A stretch of DNA of 39,457 nucleotides from CAYOCE01 sp964402405. Its GTDB lineage: Bacteria; Pseudomonadota; Alphaproteobacteria; UBA7879. The position numbers and the translations under genes are program-made. The stretch spans positions 1 to 39,457 of the forward strand of contig CAYOCE010000006.1 in assembly GCA_964402405.1 (NCBI GenBank). Direction: 5' to 3'. The stretch's first letter is position 1; each line of letters opens with the position of its first letter. Positions 31,516 through 39,300 of this stretch are shown here, in pieces. The notes below the pieces were generated by a model. The model worked only from the letters and a program-made list of their open reading frames with translations. It did not search any database and was not told the origin of the DNA.

Positions 31516-31907
31516 AACAGATGGTTGGATGGTCGCTGTTTTTGATGATTCAAAAATAGAGGAAAGTCCGGGCTCCATGGGAATAAGGTGTCGGGTAACG
31601 CCCGGCAGGGGTGACCCTAGGGAAAGTGCAACAGAAAACAAACCGCCTTGATGTCTCGCCATGGCATAGCCGTAGGCGTAGCCGGGAAATCAAGGTAAGG
31701 GTGAAAAGGGGCGGTAAGAGCGCACCGCATTCTTGGTAACAAGAATGGCATTGTAAACCCCACCTGGAGCAAGACCAAATAGGAACCGCATTTGATGCGT
31801 CCCACGTTTGCGGTTCGGGTAGGTTGCATGAGGCCTTTGGTAACAAAGGTCCTAGATGAATGGCCATCGCCTTTTTGGCACAGAACCCGGCTTATAGACC
31901 ATCTGTT
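31516..31907 (+). ncRNA. rnpB: RNase P RNA (type A) with a palindromic element in the P12 position
   Basis: The catalytic RNA that trims tRNA 5' leaders is recognised by GAGGAAAGTCCGGGCTCC near the 5' end, GGTAAGGGTGAAAAGGGGCGGTAAGAGCGCACCGC in the middle, AACCCCACCTGGAGCAAG and CAAATAGGAACCGC further on, and CAGAACCCGGCTTATAGACC at the 3' end (blocks given in parts). AACAGATGGT at 31516 pairs with ACCATCTGTT at the 3' end as helix P1. In the place of P12, after AAACCGCC and before GGTAAGGGTG, stands a copy of the palindromic element (31647-31695) that closes into a stem with CTTGAT/ATCAAG. Open frames on the minus strand here are artefacts. Confidence 0.96.
31647..31695. repeat. Palindromic element inside rnpB (helix P12)
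   Basis: GTCTCGCCATGGCATAGCC followed by GTAGGCGTAGCCGGGAAATC differs at only a few positions from the lpxK copy. It is flanked by the complementary CTTGAT and ATCAAG, so the insertion extends an existing helix rather than breaking it. Confidence 0.88.
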
Positions 31908-31957
31908 ATTTTGATTTAAATACTATAATAAAAAAATAATAATTGGGAGATCTAAGA

Positions 31958-32581
31958 ATGAACAAGGTAACTGGAACCTATTTAAGAACGCTTTCTCTCA
32001 TTCTATCTGGCTTATTTCTATCCCTCTCTGTCTACTCCGATGGTATTTTATCCAGTGTTTTCAGTGCTATTAAATTTGCGGGTGTTCAGACTATTGGCGC
32101 GGGTGTGGGGAATATGCTGGGATCCTCTGCCTCAATTGCAACCACCTGTGCCCTTATGGGAACAAGTTCTGCCATGGGTCAATTTCAATGCGGGTGGGGA
32201 AGTGGAAATACAACAATGGTAAATCCCATAACTTGGTGGGGAAATCCAAACCCCAGTACGACAGGAACGGTGATAGGCGGTCTAGCTGAATCTGCTACTG
32301 TAGGCATCGTAGGGGGGCTAATGAACAGAGCTCTCTATGGTCGTATGGGTTTTACGGGGGGTGGATATGGGGCTGGGGCTGGCATGGCTATGGGGGCTGG
32401 CTACGGAGCTGGGGCTGGCATGGCCATGGGAGCTGGTTACGGAGCCGGTGCTGGCACGGCCATGGGAGCTGGCGGAGGTTATAGTGGTGGGGGTGGTTAT
32501 AGCGGTGGTGGTTATAGCGGTGGTGGTTATAGCGGTGGGGGTGGCAATAGCTATGGGGGCAACTATGGGAATAACTATTAA
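31958..32581 (+). CDS. Secreted glycine-rich repeat protein
   Basis: The product is about 207 residues. A hydrophobic N-terminus (LRTLSLILSGLFLSLSVYS) looks like a signal peptide. The middle (residues of about 30-125) is rich in small residues (IGAGVGNMLGSSASIA, TVGIVGGLMNRAL), recalling glycine-zipper segments. The C-terminal third is repeats: three copies of a GYGAGAGMAMGA-like 12-mer, then GGYSGGG units, ending SYGGNYGNNY. Such tails are flexible and may mediate surface contacts or aggregation. The ATG at 31958 follows GGGAG; an in-frame TTG at 31943 overlaps that region. Function unknown. Confidence 0.75.
   Translation: MNKVTGTYLRTLSLILSGLFLSLSVYSDGILSSVFSAIKFAGVQTIGAGVGNMLGSSASIATTCALMGTSSAMGQFQCGWGSGNTTMVNPITWWGNPNPSTTGTVIGGLAESATVGIVGGLMNRALYGRMGFTGGGYGAGAGMAMGAGYGAGAGMAMGAGYGAGAGTAMGAGGGYSGGGGYSGGGYSGGGYSGGGGNSYGGNYGNNY
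32363..32545 (+). repeat. In-frame tandem repeats of the glycine-rich gene
   Basis: Three 36-bp units (32363-32398, 32399-32434, 32435-32470) encode GYGAGAGMAMGA variants. After GGCGGAGGT come four 15- or 18-bp units beginning TATAGCGGTGG (32480-32545) encoding YSGGG or YSGGGG. All unit lengths are multiples of three, so copy-number changes would keep the frame. Confidence 0.9.
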
Positions 32582-32599
32582 GACTTTTTCAAAAAACCT

Positions 32600-33955
32600 C
32601 TAAAACAATTTCTCTAAACGATCAACTTCTCTGGCTGCAGCCATTAAAATAATTACGTCATGGGCTTTTATGAGGTCACTAGCGGTAGGAATAAAGAAGT
32701 CACCGCCCCTGATGATTCCCCCGATTAAAACGTTTTTAGATTTCCCCAAAACGTCAACAGGTTTGCTAACAAGATCTTTGTTTTCATGAACATGTCCTAC
32801 ACAGATTTCGTCAAATGTTTCAGGAAGGGTATAAATAGAATTAAAGTGAGTTCCTTTGCGAATGGATCGCAAAACTTTAGATATGATAATGGCCTGTGGG
32901 CGAATAACAGAATCTATCCCGAGAGATGGCAATAACGTAGAGTATATGGAGTTGCTAACAAGTGCAGATGTCCACTGGGCCCCTAAGCTTTTAGCTAATA
33001 AACAAGCTAAAATATTACTCTCATTGTCGGTCATGACAGCAACAACCGCATCCATCTGTCCTGCATTGGCTTCTGATAATAGGGTGGTATCAAGGCTCGT
33101 TCCTTGCAAAACAATGACTTTTGGAAAATCATCAGCAATGGCCCGAGCATTTTCAGGATCTTTTTCTATAATTTTTAAACCAACATCTGGCAAAATAGAT
33201 TGTAGTTCTTTAATTAAATTGTACCCAATATTGTCAGCTCCCAGGATTAAAATAGAATCTGGGCCTTTGAATTCACGGTTCGCAATCACATGCAATTTTT
33301 TTAACAGGGCTACTTTGCCCACAACCATAACTTCATCCATGGGCAAGATCACATCATCCATGGTCGGAATAAATTGATGGCCTTCCCGAAGGATATAAAT
33401 AACTTTAAAAGGAAAATCGGGAAGGAGTGCCCCAAGTTCTCGAATTTCTTTGTGGACTAATATAGAATCCTCATGACACCTAACGCCCATGATAGAAACG
33501 GTTTCATTAATAGGAATTAGATCTTTAAAACCCACGACTTTTAAGGTGTTTGCAATAAATTCAGCCAGATCCATTTCTGGGGAAATAACATGGTCAATGG
33601 GCATATGATTGGGATGATACATGTGGGACCAGGCATCGCGCAAATAATTGACGTCTCGAATATAGGCAATTTTGGTGGGAATGTTAAAAAGGGAGGATGC
33701 CACCTCGCATGCTAGCATATTGAATTCGTCTTGTTCCGTTGCCGCAATCAAGATATCTGCCGTGGATGCTCCCACTTTTTCCAGTAAATCTGGATAAGAC
33801 CCACGTCCTCGAATAGCCTCCACGTCCAAATTTCTATGGGCATTTTCTATTTTTTCAGCGTCCTCATCAATAATAATCACACTATTGCCGGTCTCTGAAA
33901 AATATTTGGCGAGGCAGTATCCAACTTCTCCAGCGCCATAAATTATGATTTTCAT
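32600..33955 (-). CDS. trkA: Trk potassium uptake regulatory protein TrkA
   Basis: The 451-residue cytoplasmic protein has two RCK modules, each an N-terminal Rossmann NAD-binding part and a C-terminal part. The first has KIIIYGAGEVGYCLAKYF and VIIIDEDAEKIE. The second starts near residue 230 with SILILGADNIGYNLI, where the usual central Gly of GxGxxG is missing. TrkA gates the TrkH/TrkG K+ channel; no trkH is in the window. The stop codon is 18 bp from that of the convergent glycine-rich gene. Confidence 0.95.
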   Translation of the reverse strand: MKIIIYGAGEVGYCLAKYFSETGNSVIIIDEDAEKIENAHRNLDVEAIRGRGSYPDLLEKVGASTADILIAATEQDEFNMLACEVASSLFNIPTKIAYIRDVNYLRDAWSHMYHPNHMPIDHVISPEMDLAEFIANTLKVVGFKDLIPINETVSIMGVRCHEDSILVHKEIRELGALLPDFPFKVIYILREGHQFIPTMDDVILPMDEVMVVGKVALLKKLHVIANREFKGPDSILILGADNIGYNLIKELQSILPDVGLKIIEKDPENARAIADDFPKVIVLQGTSLDTTLLSEANAGQMDAVVAVMTDNESNILACLLAKSLGAQWTSALVSNSIYSTLLPSLGIDSVIRPQAIIISKVLRSIRKGTHFNSIYTLPETFDEICVGHVHENKDLVSKPVDVLGKSKNVLIGGIIRGGDFFIPTASDLIKAHDVIILMAAAREVDRLEKLF

Positions 33956-34000
33956 TTACATTCCCGTTTTGGTTTTTGTAGAGGGTATCACCTCTTTCTA

Positions 34001-34098
34001 GACCACCCCGACGAAAGTCGGGGTCCAAGAGAGTGAATAACATTCAAGACCTTGCCCGCGTTAGCGCTCCTGGACCCCGACTTTCGCCGGGGTGGTTC
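34001..34098. repeat. About 98-bp palindromic repeat (GACCACCCCG type)
   Basis: GACCACCCCGACGAAAGTCG, then GGTCCAAGAGAGTGAAT, TTGCCCGCGTTAGCG and a closing GGACCCCGACTTTCGCCGGG GTGGTTC, in the same order as at 16303-16401. Both ends form hairpins and the outermost arms also pair. It lies in the gap between trkA and the GH3 gene. Confidence 0.85.
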
Positions 34099-34190
34099 AA
34101 AAAATGTTAGGATTCAACCTATGTATATCCCTAGAATAGCATATTTTCAAAATGAACACTATAGGATTTAAGGACTAGATCATAGGAGAC

Positions 34191-35420
34191 TTAAAATAAC
34201 CTTGATCGTAATTCCAGACTCCTGAAGACTGCCTTATTTAGGGTGTTCATCCGCAATTCTCCGGCATCAATTGCCCCGATTACAGCCGTCACTATTTTTT
34301 CCACAAAATCAGGATCACGCTTAAATTCTGGATTCCCTGTAGCCGCCTCATTATTAGACAAAATCACCATATCACACCCTGCTGCAAGGGCCATAATGGT
34401 TGATCGCTCCAGAGTTAATTTTTCTCCCGTTTTAGGATCTATAATGTTTCGAAGTCCCCCCATGAATAAATCATCGCTGATAATCACTTTATCAGGGGCA
34501 TGCACTCGTAATTCATCTAACACAGATTTGGACAAGGTTGCAGGCACTGTTGGACCCAGATCTGTAAACAAATGGGCCGTCATAATGGCATCTGTTTTAT
34601 CAGCCAACTGATGGAAAATATCTTGATGCGCTGGCGTCCAACCCTTTCCCACATTATGAAATCCTTGATGATGGGAATCCCCTTCTGATGCCCCATGCCC
34701 TGGATAATGCTTGAGGCAACTTGCCATATCTTTGGATCTCAGGGCATCACACATAAAGCCCGCATACCTAACGACCTGGTCAGGGGTATTCCCGTAGCTC
34801 CGTCCAAGGTCTCCAATCACCGGGCATAAATGATCAACAGGATTCATATCCACCACGGGGGCAAAGTCCCAATTGATCCCGTGATCCCAAAGGCATTTAG
34901 CCATTTTTTCATAAATATCTCGGGCTTCGTCTTCAGGCAATTGAGCAATTGATGCCGCCGGGGGCGTTGGAAAATATATGAAGGATCCATCTACTTTAAT
35001 TACTTTCCACCCTTTATCTTCTGTGAATAAATCAGGAAAATGCCCTTTTGGTCCAATGATGGGAAATCCTTCTTTGAAATTAAATCGCCATACATGCCCG
35101 CCCTCTGCATCCAAAGTCCTAAGAACTGGAAAATCAGGAGGCGATTGCTCGGCAAAAAATCTCATGAGATTTTGAAATTGATCTGAGTTTTCAATATTAT
35201 GGGCAAAGGGTAATACGCCTCCTAGCCCTTCCTTAATAAGGCTAGCAGTATACGTCACGTTACTATCCTCTGGAGAGGTTCCTTCAAATCCCAGAACCAT
35301 ACAACTTAGAACCCGCTGTCTTAGGCTCATTCTTTCTATGTTAGTCATATCTAAAGAAATAGAGTTTTTACCTGTAACCATTATCACTATCACCAATAAA
35401 AATTTGAAAACGCCTTTCAT
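34191..35420 (-). CDS. Exported glycoside hydrolase family 3 beta-N-acetylhexosaminidase-like protein (NagZ-like)
   Basis: The protein of about 409 residues has a hydrophobic N-terminus (FKFLLVIVIMVTG) that looks like a signal peptide or anchor. The GH3 core shows VLRTLDAEGGHVWRF near 105, the substrate-binding CLKHYPGHGASEGDSHHQG with the KH(x)nGxG and His/Asp dyad, and VIISDDLFMGGL with the nucleophile Asp. NagZ enzymes remove N-acetylglucosamine from muropeptides, usually in the cytoplasm; an exported form would act on peptidoglycan or other glycans outside. AAGGGAT upstream supports the ATG at 35420 over one at 35426. Confidence 0.87.
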   Translation of the reverse strand: MKGVFKFLLVIVIMVTGKNSISLDMTNIERMSLRQRVLSCMVLGFEGTSPEDSNVTYTASLIKEGLGGVLPFAHNIENSDQFQNLMRFFAEQSPPDFPVLRTLDAEGGHVWRFNFKEGFPIIGPKGHFPDLFTEDKGWKVIKVDGSFIYFPTPPAASIAQLPEDEARDIYEKMAKCLWDHGINWDFAPVVDMNPVDHLCPVIGDLGRSYGNTPDQVVRYAGFMCDALRSKDMASCLKHYPGHGASEGDSHHQGFHNVGKGWTPAHQDIFHQLADKTDAIMTAHLFTDLGPTVPATLSKSVLDELRVHAPDKVIISDDLFMGGLRNIIDPKTGEKLTLERSTIMALAAGCDMVILSNNEAATGNPEFKRDPDFVEKIVTAVIGAIDAGELRMNTLNKAVFRSLELRSRLF

Positions 35421-35588
35421 GATCATCCCTTTTTTTGATAGGGTTTCAATGATAGAAAACCTTAAGCTTCTTAAATTTAATATTTTTCCTGAGACAAGTC
35501 TAACACTTTATGAAGAAATGATTGCGAGAATAACGTAAGACTGCTAACCTACAAAGATAGTTATTTTATCATTTAAGGAGCTTACTTT

Positions 35589-36077
35589 ATGTCAGAATCT
35601 GTGAATCCAACACCCAACAATGCAACGGAACAACCTGTTGCGCCCGTCTCTATTATGGCCCAATACATCAAGGATTTGTCCTTTGAAAATCCTCATATTT
35701 TGAAAACGTTAAGCGATCCCAAAGGAACTGCTCCCCAAATCAGTATTAATGTGCAAGTGCAAGCCAATGGCATTGGGGAAAAAACATTTGAAGTATCGTT
35801 GGTGATCGAAGCCAAAGCCACCAACAATGATGCCCCTGCCTTTTTGATCGAGCTCACCTACGCAGGTGTTTTCACTTTAAATGGTGTACCCGAAGATATT
35901 CTGAAGGCATACTTGTTGATCGAGTGCCCACGCTTATTGTTCCCCTTCGCCCGCAATATCATTGCTGATGTTACACGGGATGGTGGCATGCAGCCCCTAT
36001 TGTTGAACCCCATCGACTTTGCTGAATTGTATTACCAGCAAAACCCTGAGGGCGCTGATAAGAAGAAGATGAATTAG
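35589..36077 (+). CDS. secB: Protein-export chaperone SecB
   Basis: The 162-residue acidic protein has the SecB core: IMAQYIKDLSFENPH, the alternating strands ISINVQVQAN and FEVSLVIEAKA, LTYAGVFTL, and the well-conserved CPRLLFPFARNIIADVTRDGG block. It binds unfolded preproteins and delivers them to SecA. TAAGGAG precedes the ATG. It is a single gene here, fitting the several Sec-type exported proteins in the window. Confidence 0.97.
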   Translation: MSESVNPTPNNATEQPVAPVSIMAQYIKDLSFENPHILKTLSDPKGTAPQISINVQVQANGIGEKTFEVSLVIEAKATNNDAPAFLIELTYAGVFTLNGVPEDILKAYLLIECPRLLFPFARNIIADVTRDGGMQPLLLNPIDFAELYYQQNPEGADKKKMN

Positions 36078-36083
36078 GGTAAG

Positions 36084-36172
36084 CCCACCCCGACGGAAGT
36101 CGGGGTCCACCTATCGAATGGGTCCCGGCCTACGCCGGGATGGTTCTCGCGACCACTTTCGCCGGGGTGGTC
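36084..36172. repeat. Composite palindromic repeat between secB and hppA
   Basis: Three pieces follow each other: CCACCCCGACGGAAGTCGGGG, then GGTCCCGGCCTACGCCGGGATGG, then a partial unit ACTTTCGCCGGGGTGGTCC. Each piece ends or begins as do the 16.3, 18.4 and 34.0 kb repeats, so this looks like nested or recombined copies. Confidence 0.75.
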
Positions 36173-36193
36173 CACAAAGAGAATAGATTACGA

Positions 36194-38278
36194 TTACGCC
36201 GCCAAAATGGCCAGCAATAACAGCGCCATGATATTGATGATCTTGATCATCGGATTGATGGCAGGGCCTGCGGTATCCTTGTAAGGATCTCCCACGGTGT
36301 CGCCAGTGATAGAGGCCTTATGCGCCTCGGATCCTTTGCCACCGAAATGACCATCCTCGATGTATTTCTTGGCATTGTCCCAAGCGCCACCACCAGAGGT
36401 CATGGAGATCGCCACAAACAAGCCTGTTACAATGGTTCCCAGGAGCATCGCGCCTAAGGCTGTAAAGGCTGCAATTTGTCCCGCAATCATATTAATGACC
36501 ACATACAGAACAATGGGGGCCAATACAGGCAGCAAGGACGGAAGAATCATTTCCCGAATGGCAGACTTGGTCAACAGGTCCACAGCTTTACCATATTCAG
36601 GTTTCGCCGTGCCTTCCATAATGCCTTTGATTTCCTTAAACTGGCGACGAACCTCAATCACAACCGCGGCTCCAGCCCGGCCAACGGCCATCATGCCCAT
36701 GGCACCAAACAGATACGGCAACATACCCCCGGTAAAGAGGCCGATCACCACATAGGGATCTGTCAAACTAAAGGTAATATCCGAACAAGACGAGAAATAG
36801 TGACTAAGATCCTCAGTATACGCTGCAAATAGGACCAGAGACGCAAGGGCCGCAGATCCAATGGCATAGCCTTTGGTCACGGCCTTGGTTGTATTCCCCA
36901 CCGCATCCAAGGCATCTGTTACTTTACGTACATCTGCGGGTAGATTCGACATTTCTGCAATACCACCGGCATTATCAGTTACAGGTCCATAGGCATCGAG
37001 TGCCACCACAATCCCTGCCAATGACAACATGGTGGTCGCGGCAACCGCAATACCAAACAAACCGGCTGTCATGTACGAGAAAATGATTCCCACAGCAATC
37101 ACCAAAATGGGAAGGGCTGTGGATTCCATGGAAACTGCTAACCCCTGAATCATGTTGGTGGCGTGTCCCGTTTGGGAAGCCGCCGCAATGCTGCGTACAG
37201 GACGGTATTCAGTGGAGGTATAGTATTCTGTAATCCATACCAAAAGGCCTGTTACCCCAAGACCTACCAGGGCACATTGGTTCAACGCCCAGGTCTCTAT
37301 GGAAAACCCACCCGCAACCAGGGTCACATCTGCAAACAACCAATTGGTTGCGACAAAAATCAAGCCTGCGGAAATCACCGCACTGCTGATAAGCCCCTTG
37401 TACAAGGCTCCCATGATGTTTTTGCTTTTGCCCAACTTCACAAAGTACGTTCCAATAAGGGATCCTAAAATACAAACCCCGCCAATTAATAGAGGATAGA
37501 TCATAACGATATCACGCACCGTTGGGGCATCCTTGAAGGTAATGGACCCAATGAGCATAGTAGCCACAAGGGTTACCACATAGGTTTCGAAAAGGTCTGC
37601 TGCCATCCCGGCGCAATCGCCCACGTTATCACCCACGTTATCGGCTATAACAGCTGGGTTTCTTGGGTCATCCTCAGGGATTCCAGCCTCAATCTTACCA
37701 ACCAAATCAGCACCCACATCCGCACCCTTCGTGAAAATACCACCCCCAAGTCTTGCGAAGATAGAAATCAAAGAGGCACCAAAACTAAGGGCCACTAGGG
37801 CCTCGAGTGCCGCCCGGTTTTCAAAGCCGGCGCTTACCATATAGAGGTAATAAAAGGTAATTCCGAGCAAGGCGAGTCCCACCACTAACATCCCTGTCAC
37901 TGCCCCTGATTGGAAGGCAATGGAAAGGGCACGCTGGATTCCCTGACGAGCAGCCTCGGCTGTACGGACATTGGCCCTGACAGAAACATTCATCCCAATG
38001 AAGCCAGTGATACCCGAAAGACAGGCCCCCAGCACAAATCCAATCATCACATGAAGTCCCAGCAAGAGCCATAAGAGCCCTGCCACAAAAACACCCACAA
38101 TGGCAATAGCCTGATATTGACGATTCAGATAGGCCTTGGCCCCTTCTTGGATAGCTGCCGCAATTTCTTGCATTTGCTTGGTTCCCGCGCTAAGCGCCAA
38201 AATAGACCGAGAGGTCACCAATCCATACATCAATGCCAAAATACCTGATGCAATAATAATTATATATGCCGTTGTCAT
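36194..38278 (-). CDS. hppA: K+-independent membrane H+-translocating pyrophosphatase
   Basis: The 694-residue protein with about 16 membrane segments pumps protons using pyrophosphate. The pyrophosphate/Mg site DVGADLVGKIEAGIPEDDPRNPAVIADNVGDNVGD, given here in its usual blocks (DVGADLVGK, DDPRNPAVIADNVGDNVGD), is intact, as are DAYGPVTDNAGGIAEMS and GDTVGDPYKDTAGPAINP near the C-terminus. The segment GNTTKAVTKG has Lys where K+-dependent enzymes have Ala, which marks the K+-independent class. AAAGG precedes the ATG. Confidence 0.97.
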   Translation of the reverse strand: MTTAYIIIIASGILALMYGLVTSRSILALSAGTKQMQEIAAAIQEGAKAYLNRQYQAIAIVGVFVAGLLWLLLGLHVMIGFVLGACLSGITGFIGMNVSVRANVRTAEAARQGIQRALSIAFQSGAVTGMLVVGLALLGITFYYLYMVSAGFENRAALEALVALSFGASLISIFARLGGGIFTKGADVGADLVGKIEAGIPEDDPRNPAVIADNVGDNVGDCAGMAADLFETYVVTLVATMLIGSITFKDAPTVRDIVMIYPLLIGGVCILGSLIGTYFVKLGKSKNIMGALYKGLISSAVISAGLIFVATNWLFADVTLVAGGFSIETWALNQCALVGLGVTGLLVWITEYYTSTEYRPVRSIAAASQTGHATNMIQGLAVSMESTALPILVIAVGIIFSYMTAGLFGIAVAATTMLSLAGIVVALDAYGPVTDNAGGIAEMSNLPADVRKVTDALDAVGNTTKAVTKGYAIGSAALASLVLFAAYTEDLSHYFSSCSDITFSLTDPYVVIGLFTGGMLPYLFGAMGMMAVGRAGAAVVIEVRRQFKEIKGIMEGTAKPEYGKAVDLLTKSAIREMILPSLLPVLAPIVLYVVINMIAGQIAAFTALGAMLLGTIVTGLFVAISMTSGGGAWDNAKKYIEDGHFGGKGSEAHKASITGDTVGDPYKDTAGPAINPMIKIINIMALLLLAILAA

Positions 38279-38434
38279 TAAATTAGCCTTTTGTTTAAGT
38301 TAATCCGTAGCTTTTAATTACCGTCCCGCATCCTAAAAATCAACAAAAATCGCACCTATTTTTTGAATTTTATTTTTAAATCTTGGCTTTTTAGGGCCTT
38401 TTTGATATAGAAAGGGAGACAGAGGAAGAAAATC

Positions 38435-39010
38435 ATGCAACTCCCAGATTATATTGCGACAACGATTGACGCCAAAGATAAGCCAGAAATACTGACAACT
38501 CCTGCAACTATGCTGCATTTCCCCTTGTCCCCAGAGGATTTGGAACATGTTAGAATTTTAGAAGCCAAGTTTGATTTTGAAGATAAAAATGCGTCAGGCA
38601 TTGCCGCCCCGCAGATTGGAATTCACAAACAAATTATTATATTTGGAACGCCAGACGTCCCCAATTTTAAAAAATGGCGTCCTGAGTTAACCCAAACCAT
38701 GCCTAAAACCATCTGGATTAACCCGGATTATCAAGGCATTGAGGAAGAGGGCAAATATGTGGGATGGGAAGCCTGTTTTTCCGTTGTGGATTCCGTGGGA
38801 CAAGTTAGCCGATATAATAAAATTCATTATACGGCCTTTGATATTGAGGGGAATAAGCTTTCCGATACAGCAGAAGGCTACCTGGCTCGGGTGATTCAAC
38901 ATGAAATTGACCATATAAAGGGGAAACTATTTATAGATTGCGCTATTCCTGGAAGTATAATTACCATGGATGAATATAAGGCGATCAGGGCTGCCGCCAT
39001 GGCAAGCTAA
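38435..39010 (+). CDS. Divergent second peptide deformylase-like protein
   Basis: The 191-residue protein keeps the deformylase scheme in altered form. Motif 1 is SGIAAPQIG, motif 2 reads WEACFSV instead of EGCLS but keeps the Cys ligand, and motif 3 is QHEIDHIKG with both His and the Glu. It resembles the divergent deformylase-like proteins that accompany a housekeeping enzyme in some bacteria; the normal def is at 11871. It could be a second deformylase with other specificity. AGAGGAAG precedes the ATG. Confidence 0.85.
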   Translation: MQLPDYIATTIDAKDKPEILTTPATMLHFPLSPEDLEHVRILEAKFDFEDKNASGIAAPQIGIHKQIIIFGTPDVPNFKKWRPELTQTMPKTIWINPDYQGIEEEGKYVGWEACFSVVDSVGQVSRYNKIHYTAFDIEGNKLSDTAEGYLARVIQHEIDHIKGKLFIDCAIPGSIITMDEYKAIRAAAMAS

Positions 39011-39112
39011 ATGCCAAAATCTCTTGTTGTTTGGGGATCAAGAGATTGCCCCCCTTATTTTTCGAGAGTATCCAGGGGGGGAAAGTCTGAAAATCATTGA
39101 AAATAGTCTTTA
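39011..39112. other. Short spacer after the second deformylase gene
   Basis: A possible weak hairpin is formed by CCCCCC near 39049 and GGGGGG near 39075, with a T-rich loop. No gene is seen. Confidence 0.3.
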
Positions 39113-39210
39113 GACCATCCCGGCGTAGGCCGGGATCCATTAAAATCAAGGGGTTTCAGCCTCTTGACTACGCCAAAGGCTTTGCCGTGGCGAGTTGCTG
39201 GGATGGACGC
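39113..39210. repeat. Palindromic repeat with the 'TCGCCACGG' core
   Basis: The hairpin CCATCCCGGC-GTAG-GCCGGGATCC (39116-39139) is followed by TTGACTACGCCAAAGGC and TTTGCCGTGGCGAGTTG. The latter pair is the reverse complement of the core found in lpxK and rnpB and matches the 14.2 kb copy in the AAAGGC spacer. Confidence 0.8.
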
Positions 39211-39247
39211 AAAATCCCCCAGGACCAAATTTTGGACGAAAAAAACC

Positions 39248-39280
39248 CCGGAGGACCAATCAGTTCTCCGGTTTTTTTTG
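39248..39280 (+). terminator. Strong hairpin with T tract
   Basis: CCGGAG and CTCCGG form a stem around a 12-base loop and are followed by eight T. It could end transcripts of the second deformylase gene, about 240 bases upstream. Confidence 0.75.
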
Positions 39281-39300
39281 CTTTTTTTCTGATTTTCGCA

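Noticed and set aside
31441..31867. Three overlapping minus-strand open frames
   Set aside because: They lie antisense to rnpB, whose conserved blocks fully explain the sequence.
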